NCBI GenBank assembly: GCA_044368575.1 | Contig: JBIPPH010000005.1 | Location: 17,451-81,450 of the forward strand | Length of the DNA stretch: 64,000 bases | Direction of reading: 5' to 3' | Origin: JABMMZ01 sp044368575 | GTDB lineage: Bacteria; Bacteroidota; Bacteroidia; NS11-12g; UBA955 | Shown here: positions 7,370-17,668 of the stretch, piece by piece | Numbering within the stretch: position 1 is the first letter of the stretch | How the letters are laid out: every line of letters starts with the position of its first letter | The notes under the pieces: generated by a model | What the model was told of the DNA's origin: nothing | Databases searched by the model: none | Seen by the model: only the letters and a program-made list of their open reading frames with translations | Made by a program: the position numbers and the translations under genes

Positions 7370-10300
7370 TCAATTTACCTTCCGTTTAGCACCTTTGCGT
7401 TTGAGGAATTTGAAGGGACGCAAGACATTAAATTCCTTAGTATATACAACCCCTACACCATTTGTAGTAATAGGCGTACTCAAGGAGGTGGTATTCACCT
7501 GGTTGAAACTAGAACGGGTATAGGCTTTGATTTTCACATTGCCCTTTTTTGTGAGTTTGTACTCTAGATTGATATTGGGGATAGAGCTGTAATTGCTAAA
7601 ACTGCCATCAAAGGTCAATTTATCATTCAAAAACTTGCTACTTAACAATAAACCGTATTCTGCAGGCAATGTAATACTGCCATTTTTATAGATCACATTG
7701 ACTTTCCAATTGGGATCAATTTTATTTAACCAATTACTCAATTGATTGGATAGTAAATCTGTACCAGCAGAGGATAGCGCTGTAGAACCAGCATTGGTTA
7801 ATCCAGCCTCTGATTGAGCAAACATTGGAGGCAAGAATTTCTTCATCAACAACAAACTAAATACTTGTCGATTCACCTCTTCTCTGTCGGATTTTATTCT
7901 GTTAATAACTGGCGACAATGAACTCGTATAGTTGCCCGCTTCACTTTGTAATTTAGGAAAATTCAAACCAAAACTCACTTCTGGTAAAAACAAGTTACCT
8001 TTTAAATACAATTCACTTTCAACAGTTACTGCTTGTACAGATGTGTTGGTATTGAAATTAGAATTCAAAGCAACTGCAGTTAATAATGGCGATGGACTTG
8101 TAGTCTCAGAATTATAGGCTACTATATTTAATTTGGCATCTAAGGGATCTCCATACCAAGTAATGCTTCCTCCAGGACGAATATTAAACGGCTTATTATA
8201 CAAATCAAAAGCGGTGAACAAATAACGGCCTTTGTCTACTGTATAATTTCCAAACATGAAAAAGTCACCACTTTGATTCATCTCAAGTTTTAAATCACCA
8301 TGACCTGTACCTGTAATTTTATCCCCTAAAATTTCATCGAATATGATTTCAACATCAGCATCATTTGTAGCTTCTATGTCTAAAACCAAACTGTGCAAAG
8401 GGAAATCTGAACTACTCTCTTTAATGATTTTTTTACGGTTGGTTTTAAAATGAACATAATTAGGAAAACTACTAGCTTCTCCTTCACTAATTGGAATATA
8501 TAACTTTGTGCCTGCAGTAGTTTTAGCTTGAACGGCTAAATCCAAAGCATCAAAGGGTCCATTAATTTGAGCATTACCATTGGCAAAGCCTTGGCCGTAA
8601 AACAACTCATTATCTCCCTTAGAAGTATTCAAAACTTGAAATTGTTTTAAATTCATGAGTTCTAAATCCATTTTAAAATCATTGAAGGATTGATGAGTAA
8701 AAACTGCTTTGACCATTCCCGTGCCTTTCTTTTGATCTGTGATTGCGAATGGAGAGATATTAAATGAATTGCGATCTATGTCAATATGAGCTGAAAACTG
8801 AAGTGGTGAATTCAAAAAATCTACAATACAATTTACTTGTTTTAATTCTAATCCGCCTTTAATAATTGGATCGGAAAAAGTTCCTGTAATGCTCAAACTA
8901 TCAGTTGTATATAGTTTGCCAGAAAGTTTTGCGAAAATGCCATCTAAATAAGGTTGAAATAGTTTAACATCTGTTGGAGGCAAAAAGGCATGCAATTGAT
9001 AATTCTGAGTAACGCTCTTATAATCTAACTCGCCTTCAATGCGCAAAGAATCCAACAAACCTCTATCTACATATACTTTTAAATGTTGAAGATGCGAATT
9101 ACTTTGGTTCTTAGTGAATACACTCAAATCTCCGATTGTATCGCCATTGATTGAAAAATCAAAAACATCTATATCTGAATGAAATGCATTATATCCTTCT
9201 TGAACTGTCATAAAGACATTTCCATCTGCATGGCCATTCAACTGCGGCAAATCAGTGTGTTTGGCGAAATAATTAACAGTATTTAAACTAAACTCATTAA
9301 AAGCAATTGACAGCTTTTGAGGTGTATTGGGCCCTAAAGCGCCATCAACGGAAATAGATTCTTTTTTCAATCTAAACACAAAGTCGCTCAAAGAAAAATT
9401 CTCTCCTACAACCAATGCCGAGGCATTTGAATCAAGTCTCCAAATATCATTTGCTACACTTAAATGAACTTTCTTAAGATGAATTTCTATACTATCATTG
9501 TGAAATTGCAAATCGCCTAAAGATTGAATACCAATCTTAAATCCAGTATCAATTCCACTAAATGCATAGTCAACTGAGTTGTCGTATACTTTTGACTCAA
9601 TGTGAATGGCATTGGTATGAATAAAATCCCTGTCAGTAAAATGGCCTAAATCAACTGCCATTTTCAATTGTTGCCCCTTAACTTTATTAGCCTTTAATCT
9701 GAGTTGTTTGAATTCATATTGATCGAATACAATCAGCTTATTATTGATTGCAAAATCTAAAGCTTGAGTACTGGAATTATAACTACCCTTCCCAACACAT
9801 GGCTCTAATTGAAGTTTTGGTAAATACAAAGAGGTGACATCATATGGGCGCTTCAAATCTACCTCAAACACAAAATCCTCTTTAGGCAATTGCACTTTAG
9901 GCATATTAAAATAAGCAGGGATCAGCTGATGCATCAAATGCAAAATAGAAACATCCAACAATTTAAGTTTAAATTGACCTTTGATACCTGCATCAACAAT
10001 ATCACTTCTAAGTTTAAGCTCTTTGATGTCATTGTATTCATAGGCAGACAAATTCACATAAGGGATGTTCACTTTATTGCCATTTCTCTCTATCGCAATA
10101 CTTTCTCCGACAATACTCCCTTGAGCATCATCTATACTTTTACCCACAAAATCTAAATTAAATACGCCTTTAAGCCATTGATCTGTATGATCTAATCCAA
10201 AACTCTTTAAATTGGCTTTGTGAATATCTGCGGTAAAATGAGCAGATGGCACTTTTAAATCACTTCTAAATTCTCCATCAAAATCTAAATCTAAGTTTTC

Positions 10301-11782
10301 ATCTCTGAATTGGGCTTGACCAGCAAATCTGGCTTTACTCATTTCTCCCTTCGCTGTGATATTTTTAAAAGTATGACCATTAAAAGTTAAATGGGGCATT
10401 TTACCATCTAAATTAATGCGGTAATGATCTCTGCTCATTCCCACCCCATCAATGCGAACATCAAATCCTATATCATCGATTTGGGCTTCCTTAATAAACG
10501 AATTAATTTTAAAGAAATCAGTACTCAACGTTCCTGAGTATTTAGCTTTATCTAAACCCTCACTGTATTTAATATTGATGTCTGTTTTAAAATTACCAAT
10601 TTGCGTAGCAATATTCCCGTAAGAAACAAAATCATTGTAAAAGCCAATAAAGCTGCCTTGGTATTGAACAGTCCCCAAAGCCGCAAAATTACTAGGCATA
10701 TTATTCTGCGACAACACCTCTAAATCATGATAATTAGATTTAAATTGTTTGACATTAATATCTAAAATGGTATTGTCGAAATTAGGCAAACCAGTCATTG
10801 ACCAATCCCCATTAAATACAGTCGTCTCAAGGGCTTTAATTTCAGTTGAGTGCCCTCTAAGTTGTGATAACGGGCCTTCACATTGACCTTTTAATTGCAA
10901 ACTAAAATCATAAGGTTTGAGTTCATCTGAAAAGAAAGCCAAATCAGATGTTCTGATGGTTGAGGCTGTTATATTGGCTTTGATGGTTACATTGTCATTG
11001 AATTGATTGTAATCTTTCCAAGTATTGGTTAATAGCTTAAAATCCCCTTCAATTTCACTTTGTTGGCTGTATAAATGAAATTTTTCAAATTCAATGCCTT
11101 TTGCGTGAATATTGGTTGTAGCTTGTAATTGTTTGAGTTCAAATCCACATTTCTCTTTTGCTGATAATGCATTGGTTATAAAATGCATAGAATCATCTAT
11201 CAAATAAAAATCAGATAGACTTGCATGGATATCAGAAAAACTAATTTGATTGTAGTTAAAGGCCATGAAATCAGGTGCCTCATCATTGTCTTGAAAATAG
11301 TCATACTTTACATCTTCAAGCGCGACCTCTTGACTATGGATTGTCCATATAATTTTGGGTTTATTGGGATCTCTAGGTCCTGCATCAAAATAATCTAATA
11401 AAAACTCGTAATTATCTGTTGAATCTCCTTTGTGCTCACCAAAATACACCTTACCACCATTGATGGCTATTGCATTAAAATCTATTAATCGTTTATTGGC
11501 CTTATATGTATTATAATCCAAATTCAATTCCCTGAAATAAAACATGGTATCTCCGGCCTGGTCTTCAACATACAAATCTTCAATAATAGCTGTCTTAAAA
11601 AAAGCTATGTCAACTCCAGAAACTTTTACCTTGGTTTTTAATTCTGTTGATAGATATTCAGTAATACTTTGAGCCAACCATGATTGAACAGGTTTACTTC
11701 TAAAAGCAATGTAAAGCAGACCCACCACGAAAAACATGATGAGTAGGATTAATCGAGCTATTTTAGATATCTTTGCTAACAC
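7370..11782 (-). CDS. tamB: Translocation/assembly module protein TamB (DUF490)
   Basis: About 1,470 aa with an N-terminal membrane anchor (ARLILLIMFFVVGLLYIAF), a long repetitive beta-strand-rich body of AsmA/TamB type, and a C-terminal DUF490 domain (from about residue 1,120) including the FTAFDLYNKPFNIRPGGSITW segment. TamB spans the periplasm from the inner membrane and supports outer-membrane biogenesis and phospholipid transport with an Omp85-type partner. Start: I choose GTG at 11782 because the -7 element at 11805-11798 lies just upstream; earlier in-frame ATGs (11908, 11872, 11863) lie inside divergent tsaD. The next ATG is 11737. A BamA/TamA-like gene is at 35-38 kb. Confidence 0.88.
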   Translation of the reverse strand: MLAKISKIARLILLIMFFVVGLLYIAFRSKPVQSWLAQSITEYLSTELKTKVKVSGVDIAFFKTAIIEDLYVEDQAGDTMFYFRELNLDYNTYKANKRLIDFNAIAINGGKVYFGEHKGDSTDNYEFLLDYFDAGPRDPNKPKIIWTIHSQEVALEDVKYDYFQDNDEAPDFMAFNYNQISFSDIHASLSDFYLIDDSMHFITNALSAKEKCGFELKQLQATTNIHAKGIEFEKFHLYSQQSEIEGDFKLLTNTWKDYNQFNDNVTIKANITASTIRTSDLAFFSDELKPYDFSLQLKGQCEGPLSQLRGHSTEIKALETTVFNGDWSMTGLPNFDNTILDINVKQFKSNYHDLEVLSQNNMPSNFAALGTVQYQGSFIGFYNDFVSYGNIATQIGNFKTDINIKYSEGLDKAKYSGTLSTDFFKINSFIKEAQIDDIGFDVRIDGVGMSRDHYRINLDGKMPHLTFNGHTFKNITAKGEMSKARFAGQAQFRDENLDLDFDGEFRSDLKVPSAHFTADIHKANLKSFGLDHTDQWLKGVFNLDFVGKSIDDAQGSIVGESIAIERNGNKVNIPYVNLSAYEYNDIKELKLRSDIVDAGIKGQFKLKLLDVSILHLMHQLIPAYFNMPKVQLPKEDFVFEVDLKRPYDVTSLYLPKLQLEPCVGKGSYNSSTQALDFAINNKLIVFDQYEFKQLRLKANKVKGQQLKMAVDLGHFTDRDFIHTNAIHIESKVYDNSVDYAFSGIDTGFKIGIQSLGDLQFHNDSIEIHLKKVHLSVANDIWRLDSNASALVVGENFSLSDFVFRLKKESISVDGALGPNTPQKLSIAFNEFSLNTVNYFAKHTDLPQLNGHADGNVFMTVQEGYNAFHSDIDVFDFSINGDTIGDLSVFTKNQSNSHLQHLKVYVDRGLLDSLRIEGELDYKSVTQNYQLHAFLPPTDVKLFQPYLDGIFAKLSGKLYTTDSLSITGTFSDPIIKGGLELKQVNCIVDFLNSPLQFSAHIDIDRNSFNISPFAITDQKKGTGMVKAVFTHQSFNDFKMDLELMNLKQFQVLNTSKGDNELFYGQGFANGNAQINGPFDALDLAVQAKTTAGTKLYIPISEGEASSFPNYVHFKTNRKKIIKESSSDFPLHSLVLDIEATNDADVEIIFDEILGDKITGTGHGDLKLEMNQSGDFFMFGNYTVDKGRYLFTAFDLYNKPFNIRPGGSITWYGDPLDAKLNIVAYNSETTSPSPLLTAVALNSNFNTNTSVQAVTVESELYLKGNLFLPEVSFGLNFPKLQSEAGNYTSSLSPVINRIKSDREEVNRQVFSLLLMKKFLPPMFAQSEAGLTNAGSTALSSAGTDLLSNQLSNWLNKIDPNWKVNVIYKNGSITLPAEYGLLLSSKFLNDKLTFDGSFSNYSSIPNINLEYKLTKKGNVKIKAYTRSSFNQVNTTSLSTPITTNGVGVVYTKEFNVLRPFKFLKRKGAKRKVN

Positions 11783-11797
11783 TTTTGGCCTTAAGGG

Positions 11798-11805
11798 CAA
11801 ATATA
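11798..11805 (-). promoter_or_regulatory. Bacteroidota -7 promoter element of tamB
   Basis: TATATTTG on the minus strand, ending 15 nt before the proposed GTG start at 11782. It rules out the upstream in-frame ATGs as starts from this promoter. Confidence 0.6.
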
Positions 11806-11834
11806 AGTAACCACACAAGAAGACTATACACACA

Positions 11835-12845
11835 ATGACAGAAAAACAAGACACTATCAACATCTTGGCCATTGAATCTTCTTGCGATGATACCGCAGCT
11901 GCCGTCATTCAAAACGGCAAAATACTTGCCAATATTGTTTCGAGTCAATTAATCCACCAACAATACGGCGGTGTTATCCCTGAATTGGCCAGTAGAGCAC
12001 ACCAACAAAATATAGTTAAAGTCGTAAGCAAGGCACTTGAAAAAGCAGAAATGTCAACTGTTCAATTGCATGCAGTTGCCTATACACAAGGGCCGGGCTT
12101 AATGGGCTCATTATTAGTAGGTAGTCAATTTGCCAAGGGCCTGTGTTTGGCTTCAAACTTGCCGAGCATTGGGGTAAATCATTTAGAAGCCCATGTGGCT
12201 GCTCATTATATTGAGCAACAGCAGCGCTTTCCAATGATTTGTTTATTGGTATCAGGCGGACACACCCAATTGATTTTGGTGAAATCTGAATTAGACATGA
12301 GCGTTTTGGGGTCTACCCTAGATGATGCGGCTGGCGAAGCTTTTGACAAAACGGCTAAACTCCTAAATTTGCCCTACCCAGGAGGGCCTTTAATTGACCA
12401 ATATGCTGAACTTGGCAACGACAAAGCCTTTGAATTTCCTGTCGCGAAATTAGAAGATTACCAATTCAGCTACAGTGGACTAAAAACAGCTTTATTGTAT
12501 TTTTTGCAGAAGCAAACAGATCCTAGTGCATTTATAGAAAAACACTTAAATGACATTTGTGCCAGTATGCGCAAAGCAATCGTTAAACCCTTGATTCAAC
12601 AATTAGAAAAAGCCGCCTTAGCGCACAATGTTCAAACCATAGCCATAGCGGGCGGTGTATCTGCCAATGCTTTATTGAGGCGTTCAGTTATTGCACTGGG
12701 CGAAAAGCACCAATGGAGAACACTTATTCCGGCCTTTGAATATTGCACAGACAATGCAGCTATGATTGCTATGGTGGCCCATTATAAATATTTAAATCAA
12801 GACTTTACGCCATTAAATGCGCTGCCTTTCAGTCGTATGGATTAA
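11835..12845 (+). CDS. tsaD: tRNA N6-adenosine threonylcarbamoyltransferase TsaD
   Basis: 336 aa, normal size. ASKHA-fold protein with ILAIESSCDDTAAAV at the N-terminus, the metal-binding NHLEAHVAAH motif (about 114-123), LVSGGHTQLIL, FSYSGLKTALL and the second nucleotide segment AIAGGVSANALLR, ending with TDNAAMIAMVA. It transfers threonylcarbamoyl from TC-AMP to A37 of ANN-decoding tRNAs together with TsaB/TsaE. Divergent from tamB, an arrangement common in Bacteroidota. Its 3' end overlaps the convergent glycosyltransferase by 4 bp. Confidence 0.97.
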   Translation: MTEKQDTINILAIESSCDDTAAAVIQNGKILANIVSSQLIHQQYGGVIPELASRAHQQNIVKVVSKALEKAEMSTVQLHAVAYTQGPGLMGSLLVGSQFAKGLCLASNLPSIGVNHLEAHVAAHYIEQQQRFPMICLLVSGGHTQLILVKSELDMSVLGSTLDDAAGEAFDKTAKLLNLPYPGGPLIDQYAELGNDKAFEFPVAKLEDYQFSYSGLKTALLYFLQKQTDPSAFIEKHLNDICASMRKAIVKPLIQQLEKAALAHNVQTIAIAGGVSANALLRRSVIALGEKHQWRTLIPAFEYCTDNAAMIAMVAHYKYLNQDFTPLNALPFSRMD

Positions 12846-13996
12846 GCTTGGGCTTTAACACTCAAAATGGCTTCGCAAATCTGATCTACACCAATGGACT
12901 TAATTTCAGTATGACTGTACTGTAATTTTAATTGATTGGCATCTAATTTCATCCATTCAGGATACACAACCCTAACTTGGTGTTTAACATAAGGCTGATA
13001 GTTGGTAAACCTTTGCCAATTGGTGGCATTACTAATTACTACAGTATTGGTGGCCGTTAATACCCCATAGTGCAATGCTGCAGAATCTGGTGTCAGCAAA
13101 ACACTGGCTTCTCCTATAAAAGTCATTAAGTCTAACAAAGAGGTTTGAGCACATAAATCGATGTATTGTAACGTTTTACAAAGTGGTTTTAAAGCCTCAG
13201 AAAAGGCAATTGAATTAGGCCCCCCTAAAACAATGATTTTGGCAAAACGCCCTTGCATACGGTGAATTACTTGGGCGTATTTATGAACTGGCCAATTGCG
13301 AGCCTTTGAACTTGCAACCGGAAAAATGATCAAATGATTGTGTTTTTTAAATTGGGCAAATGGCGATTGAACCGTATACTCAACAGGCACATGAAACAGC
13401 TTTTCAACGAACTCCAAATTTCTAAAATATTCTAATCCGATGGCTTGATCAGAATGTATCGTTGAATGCATGATGGCTTCTGCCTCAGGTAAATTTGGAA
13501 TGTAACTGTGATGCGTACTCGACCAGGCTATTTTACGGTCAGATTGTGCAGCGGCAACTAGCAAATCATCTAGCTTATACTGTCTGGTAAACAAGGGCGT
13601 AAAAACGAGTTCATAAGCATGCTTACTCAAAGTTTGATACTGTTCTAATCGGTATTTTGCATTGCCCCATTGCGCTTTATTGATCCAAATGTAATGATCT
13701 GCAAAATCAAACCATGCCTCCACTAATGGCTTTACTTGAGCATTGCCAACAAAAGTGATTGGTTTAGGCGCATTGGCTTTAATGTAGGGAATGCATTGCT
13801 GCCAGAATAAAAAATCACCAATATCATCGCATTTTACAATCAATGTACCATGCTTTTTATGGTTGCTATTACTAAGTGTTTGAATGACTTTTAATTCATC
13901 CATTAGCCATTGCTTGGTCTTGAGGGCATCGCGTCTAAGCTTCCTTAATTGAAGCCATTTAGACACTGACAATTGTAGCCTCAAGAACAGATTCAT
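12842..13996 (-). CDS. Glycosyltransferase family 9 (heptosyltransferase-like)
   Basis: 384 aa, GT-B fold. N-terminal TLIVKCDDIGDFLFW matches the strand-loop of ADP-heptose:LPS heptosyltransferases (normally with a D near the acceptor site); the C-terminal part has IIVLGGPNSIAFSEAL and LLTPDSAALHYGVLT, the donor-binding DSxxxH motif of GT9. It probably adds a sugar to lipopolysaccharide core on the cytoplasmic side. Its ATG overlaps the valS stop (ATGA), so it is translationally coupled to valS; the pairing has no obvious functional logic. The exact sugar is unknown. Confidence 0.85.
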   Translation of the reverse strand: MNLFLRLQLSVSKWLQLRKLRRDALKTKQWLMDELKVIQTLSNSNHKKHGTLIVKCDDIGDFLFWQQCIPYIKANAPKPITFVGNAQVKPLVEAWFDFADHYIWINKAQWGNAKYRLEQYQTLSKHAYELVFTPLFTRQYKLDDLLVAAAQSDRKIAWSSTHHSYIPNLPEAEAIMHSTIHSDQAIGLEYFRNLEFVEKLFHVPVEYTVQSPFAQFKKHNHLIIFPVASSKARNWPVHKYAQVIHRMQGRFAKIIVLGGPNSIAFSEALKPLCKTLQYIDLCAQTSLLDLMTFIGEASVLLTPDSAALHYGVLTATNTVVISNATNWQRFTNYQPYVKHQVRVVYPEWMKLDANQLKLQYSHTEIKSIGVDQICEAILSVKAQA

Positions 13997-16629
13997 TGAC
14001 CTTGCAAGCGTTTGATTTTTTCTTCTGCATCAGCCTTTTTCTGACGTTCTTTTTCAATCACATCAGGCTTGGCATTGGCTACAAATTTCTCATTGCTCAA
14101 TTTGGCCTCTACTGATTTTAAAAAGCCCTGTAAATAAGCAATTTCTTCTGCTATCTTTTTTTGTTCGGCAGCTTGATCAATCTGAGATTCAAATGGCACA
14201 AAACACTCATCGGTTCCATTCAACACTGTAATGCAATGCGTAGGTTTAGCCTGATTGTATTGAATTTGATTGAGGTTGGCTAATTTCCTAACGATGCCTT
14301 CCCACAACTCATAATTAGCAACATTAGGGGTATTGATAATAATATCTAATGGTTGTTTAGGCGATAAGCCTTTACTGTTGCGTATATTTCTAATTTCAGT
14401 AACGATACCCAATGGCAAATCATTTAATGCGAGTAGTTCAGTGTTTTCTTTTGGATAGCTTGAAACAATAATGGCTTGAGCTGGATGACCTTCGTGTAAT
14501 GCATGGTATAACTCTTCCGTAATGAAAGGCATAAATGGGTGCAGTAATTTGAGCAAAGATTCAAAATTAAGCTTGGCTTGATTGATTGTTGAAGCAGCAA
14601 TTGCATCGCCATAAGTTGGCTTAATCATTTCCAAATAGTTTGAACAAAAATCATCCCAAATCAATTTGTAAATGGACATGAGCGCGTCACTTAATCTGAA
14701 GGCTTTGAACTCATTGTGAATGGCATTAACGGCTGTCTGAAACTTCATTTCAAACCACTGATTAGCCAATGCATCTGCAGACAAGACTTTAGCGTCTATT
14801 TCAGCATCTACTTTAACCGGCAGACTGGCTAGTAGTCTGTAGGCATTCCAAATTTTGTTGCAAAAATTTCGCCCTTGTTCCAATTGGCTTTCATCGTAAA
14901 GAATGTCATTGCCAGCTGGAGCAGATAACAATAAACCCATACGTGTACCATCAGCGCCAAACTGTGCAATCAATTCTAATGGCTCAGGGCTATTGCCCAA
15001 TGATTTACTCATTTTACGACGTTGTTTATCGCGAACCAAACCAGTAAAATACACATTTGAAAAAGGTTTTTGACCTGTAAATGCATAACCGGCCATAACC
15101 ATTCTGGCCACCCAGAAGAATATAATATCAGGGCCCGTCACCAAATCATTGGTCGGATAATAGTACTTAAAATCTGCTGAATCTTTGAACCCATCAAACA
15201 CAGAAATTGGCCACAACCAACTACTGAACCAAGTATCTAAAACATCTTCATCTTGTCTGATGTCTTTTGCTTGGATATGTGGATTCAAGGATTGAAATTG
15301 CATCAAGGCTTCAGCTTCAGTTGAGGCCACAACCATATGTCCAAAATCATCGTACCATGCTGGTATTCTATGTCCCCACCACAATTGACGACTAATGTTC
15401 CAATCTTTTATGTTGGTTAACCAATGTTTATAGGTGTTTTTAAACTTACTTGGGTGAAAAGCAATTTGATCGTCCATTACATGGTCCAATACTTCAGGAT
15501 GCTTTTCCATGAACAACTGCATATTCACAAACCATTGAGTAGAGATTTTTTTCTCAATGACTGCATCCGTTCTCTCACTGTGCCCAATTGTATTTTTTAT
15601 GGATTCTGTTTTTTGCAACAAGCCTTGTTCTTCAAGGTCTTTCACAATTTGTTTTCTACAGGCAAATCTGTCTAAACCAACATAGGCCCCTGCTCTTTCG
15701 TGGATTTTACCTTCATCGGTCAACACATCGATGGCTTCTAAACGGTGTTTTTCACCAATACGGTAATCATTTTCATCGTGCGCAGGCGTTACTTTTAAGC
15801 AACCTGTTCCAAAACTCTGATCAATGTAATCATCTGCTATAATTGGCACTACCCTATTAACGATTGGCACAATAACTGTTTGACCAATCAAAGCCTTGTA
15901 TCTTTCATCTTCAGGATGCACGCATATAGCCACATCTCCCATTAAAGTTTCTGGTCGAGTTGTAGCAATGCACAAGCCATCTGACAGCCCCATTACAGCT
16001 TGTTTAGTTTGCTCTGTAAATGGGTAGGTGATATAATACAACTGCGCATTATTCTCCTTGTAAATAACTTCTTCGTCACTAAGTGTAGTTAGGCCTTTAG
16101 GATCCCAATTCACCATTTTAGTACCACGGTAAATCAAACCATCTCGGTACATAGATACAAATACTTGTGTAACTGCTGTACTCAAATCCTCCTCCATGGT
16201 AAAGCGCGTTCTTTTCCAATCACAGCTTGCCCCTAATTTCTTGAGTTGTTCTAATATTATACCGCCGTATTTATGTGTCCAATCCCAAGCATGTTTCAAA
16301 AAATCCTCACGGCTTAGATCTTTTTTTTGTATGCCTTGCTCGGCAAGCATTTTAACAACCTTAGCTTCAGTTGCAATACTAGCATGATCAGTACCAGGTA
16401 CCCAACAAGCGTTTTTACCTTCCATTCTGGCTTTTCTGATCAAGACATCTTGAATGGTGTTATTGAGCATATGCCCCATGTGCAATACACCTGTCACATT
16501 GGGCGGAGGGATAACAATAGTATAAGGTTCTCTATGGTCAGGCTGAGAATCAAAATAGCCTTTTGATTGCCAATAGGCATACCATTTTTGTTCTACTTCA
16601 GCGTGGAGATAATGCTTGTCTAATTCCAT
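13993..16629 (-). CDS. valS: Valyl-tRNA synthetase
   Basis: 878 aa class I synthetase, full length. The HIGH-type motif is HMGH in PPNVTGVLHMGHMLNN (about 41-56); KMSKS occurs in RRKMSKSLGNS (about 531-541); the editing (CP1) domain lies between, with TTRPETLMGD. The C-terminus is the coiled-coil tRNA-binding arm (about 810-878, Lys/Glu/Ala-rich) typical of ValRS. It charges tRNA-Val and clears mischarged Thr. The minus-strand -7 element at 16643-16636 sits only 6 nt before the ATG, implying a leader of only a few nucleotides. Confidence 0.98.
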   Translation of the reverse strand: MELDKHYLHAEVEQKWYAYWQSKGYFDSQPDHREPYTIVIPPPNVTGVLHMGHMLNNTIQDVLIRKARMEGKNACWVPGTDHASIATEAKVVKMLAEQGIQKKDLSREDFLKHAWDWTHKYGGIILEQLKKLGASCDWKRTRFTMEEDLSTAVTQVFVSMYRDGLIYRGTKMVNWDPKGLTTLSDEEVIYKENNAQLYYITYPFTEQTKQAVMGLSDGLCIATTRPETLMGDVAICVHPEDERYKALIGQTVIVPIVNRVVPIIADDYIDQSFGTGCLKVTPAHDENDYRIGEKHRLEAIDVLTDEGKIHERAGAYVGLDRFACRKQIVKDLEEQGLLQKTESIKNTIGHSERTDAVIEKKISTQWFVNMQLFMEKHPEVLDHVMDDQIAFHPSKFKNTYKHWLTNIKDWNISRQLWWGHRIPAWYDDFGHMVVASTEAEALMQFQSLNPHIQAKDIRQDEDVLDTWFSSWLWPISVFDGFKDSADFKYYYPTNDLVTGPDIIFFWVARMVMAGYAFTGQKPFSNVYFTGLVRDKQRRKMSKSLGNSPEPLELIAQFGADGTRMGLLLSAPAGNDILYDESQLEQGRNFCNKIWNAYRLLASLPVKVDAEIDAKVLSADALANQWFEMKFQTAVNAIHNEFKAFRLSDALMSIYKLIWDDFCSNYLEMIKPTYGDAIAASTINQAKLNFESLLKLLHPFMPFITEELYHALHEGHPAQAIIVSSYPKENTELLALNDLPLGIVTEIRNIRNSKGLSPKQPLDIIINTPNVANYELWEGIVRKLANLNQIQYNQAKPTHCITVLNGTDECFVPFESQIDQAAEQKKIAEEIAYLQGFLKSVEAKLSNEKFVANAKPDVIEKERQKKADAEEKIKRLQGQ

Positions 16630-16635
16630 TTACGG

Positions 16636-16643
16636 CAAAAATA
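16636..16643 (-). promoter_or_regulatory. Bacteroidota -7 promoter element of valS
   Basis: TATTTTTG on the minus strand, ending 6 nt before the valS ATG at 16629. If transcription starts at the usual distance, the leader is 0-3 nt. Confidence 0.55.
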
Positions 16644-16680
16644 CTGAATTTTAATCAGCTCTCAAAAGAGCTCATAGCAG

Positions 16681-17577
16681 CTATCTTCGGCCCCTTTTGG
16701 GTTTGTGACGACCTTGGGTATTTTGCTTTTTAGCATTGGCAGGCTTACTACCTGTTGAGCGCTTAAAAGGCTTTGATGGCTTAGCTTTTGCTTCAGATGG
16801 CTTGCCAGTATGGATTTTGGAACTTGATTTAGCTGCTGGCTTTGTAGGTTTATTCGATTGTGGTTTTACCTCTGATTGAGACTTTTGAACAGCGTCAAAC
16901 AGAATGCTAAGTTCTGAGGAACTCAATTCTCTCCATTCACCTAGCGGTATACCCTTAAGTTCGATGTGCATGATCCTAATCCGTTCTAATTTGATAACAT
17001 CAAAACCAAAATGTTCGCACATTCTGCGGATTTGGCGGTTCAAACCTTGTATTAAAGTTATTCTAAATTTAGTGGGCGACTCTTGAACGATCTTACATTT
17101 CTTGGTCATAACGCCCAACATGGGAACGCCCATTGACATTTTAAGAAGGATGTCTTCAGTAATGGGTTTATTAACCGTGACTATGTATTCTTTTTCATGC
17201 TTGTTACCAGCTCTTAATATCTTATTGACCAAATCGCCTTCGTTGGTTAATAAAATCAAGCCCTGAGAATCTTTATCTAAACGGCCTATCGGAAAAATTC
17301 TTTGACTGTGATTGACATAGTCAACAATGTTGTCTTTAACCCCTGCCTCAGTAGTAGAGGTTACTCCCACAGGTTTATTCAATGCGATTAGGACCAAATC
17401 ATCAGCCGTTCTAGCTTCTAGTGTTCTACCATTAACCCTCACCACATCTCCAATGCCAACTTCCATCCCAATTTTAGCCAATTGACCATTGATATATACT
17501 TTACCATTGGCAATGAGCTTATCGGCTTCTCGTCTTGAACACAAACCTGATTCACTGATGTATTTATTTAAGCGCAT
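16681..17577 (-). CDS. rluF: 23S rRNA pseudouridine(2604) synthase RluF-like
   Basis: 298 aa from the ATG at 17577 (a TTG at 17598 would add 7 residues). An S4 RNA-binding domain (RLNKYISESGLCSRREAD) comes first, then the catalytic RsuA/RluB/E/F domain with IGRLDKDSQGL (nucleophile Asp101). The segments RAGNKHEKEYIVTV, GVMTKKCKI, LNRQIRRMCEHFGF and LKGIPLGEWREL resemble RluF more than RluB/RluE. The last 70 residues are a Lys/Pro/Ser-rich basic tail, probably disordered and RNA-binding, as in many Bacteroidota homologues. It isomerises a uridine in 23S rRNA near the peptidyl-transferase centre. Confidence 0.88.
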   Translation of the reverse strand: MRLNKYISESGLCSRREADKLIANGKVYINGQLAKIGMEVGIGDVVRVNGRTLEARTADDLVLIALNKPVGVTSTTEAGVKDNIVDYVNHSQRIFPIGRLDKDSQGLILLTNEGDLVNKILRAGNKHEKEYIVTVNKPITEDILLKMSMGVPMLGVMTKKCKIVQESPTKFRITLIQGLNRQIRRMCEHFGFDVIKLERIRIMHIELKGIPLGEWRELSSSELSILFDAVQKSQSEVKPQSNKPTKPAAKSSSKIHTGKPSEAKAKPSKPFKRSTGSKPANAKKQNTQGRHKPKRGRR

Positions 17578-17640
17578 AGCTTTCTTGTAAAAACTCAAGC
17601 AAATTACGCTTTGTAAAACTCAAATTAAAATAATTTATCT

Positions 17641-17648
17641 TAAGTTTG
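17641..17648 (+). promoter_or_regulatory. Bacteroidota -7 promoter element of the GT39-like gene
   Basis: TAAGTTTG ends 20 nt before the ATG at 17669. It favours that ATG over an in-frame TTG at 17654, which would fall at the predicted transcription start. Confidence 0.55.
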
Positions 17649-17668
17649 TTCGATTGGCCGTTAACAAC

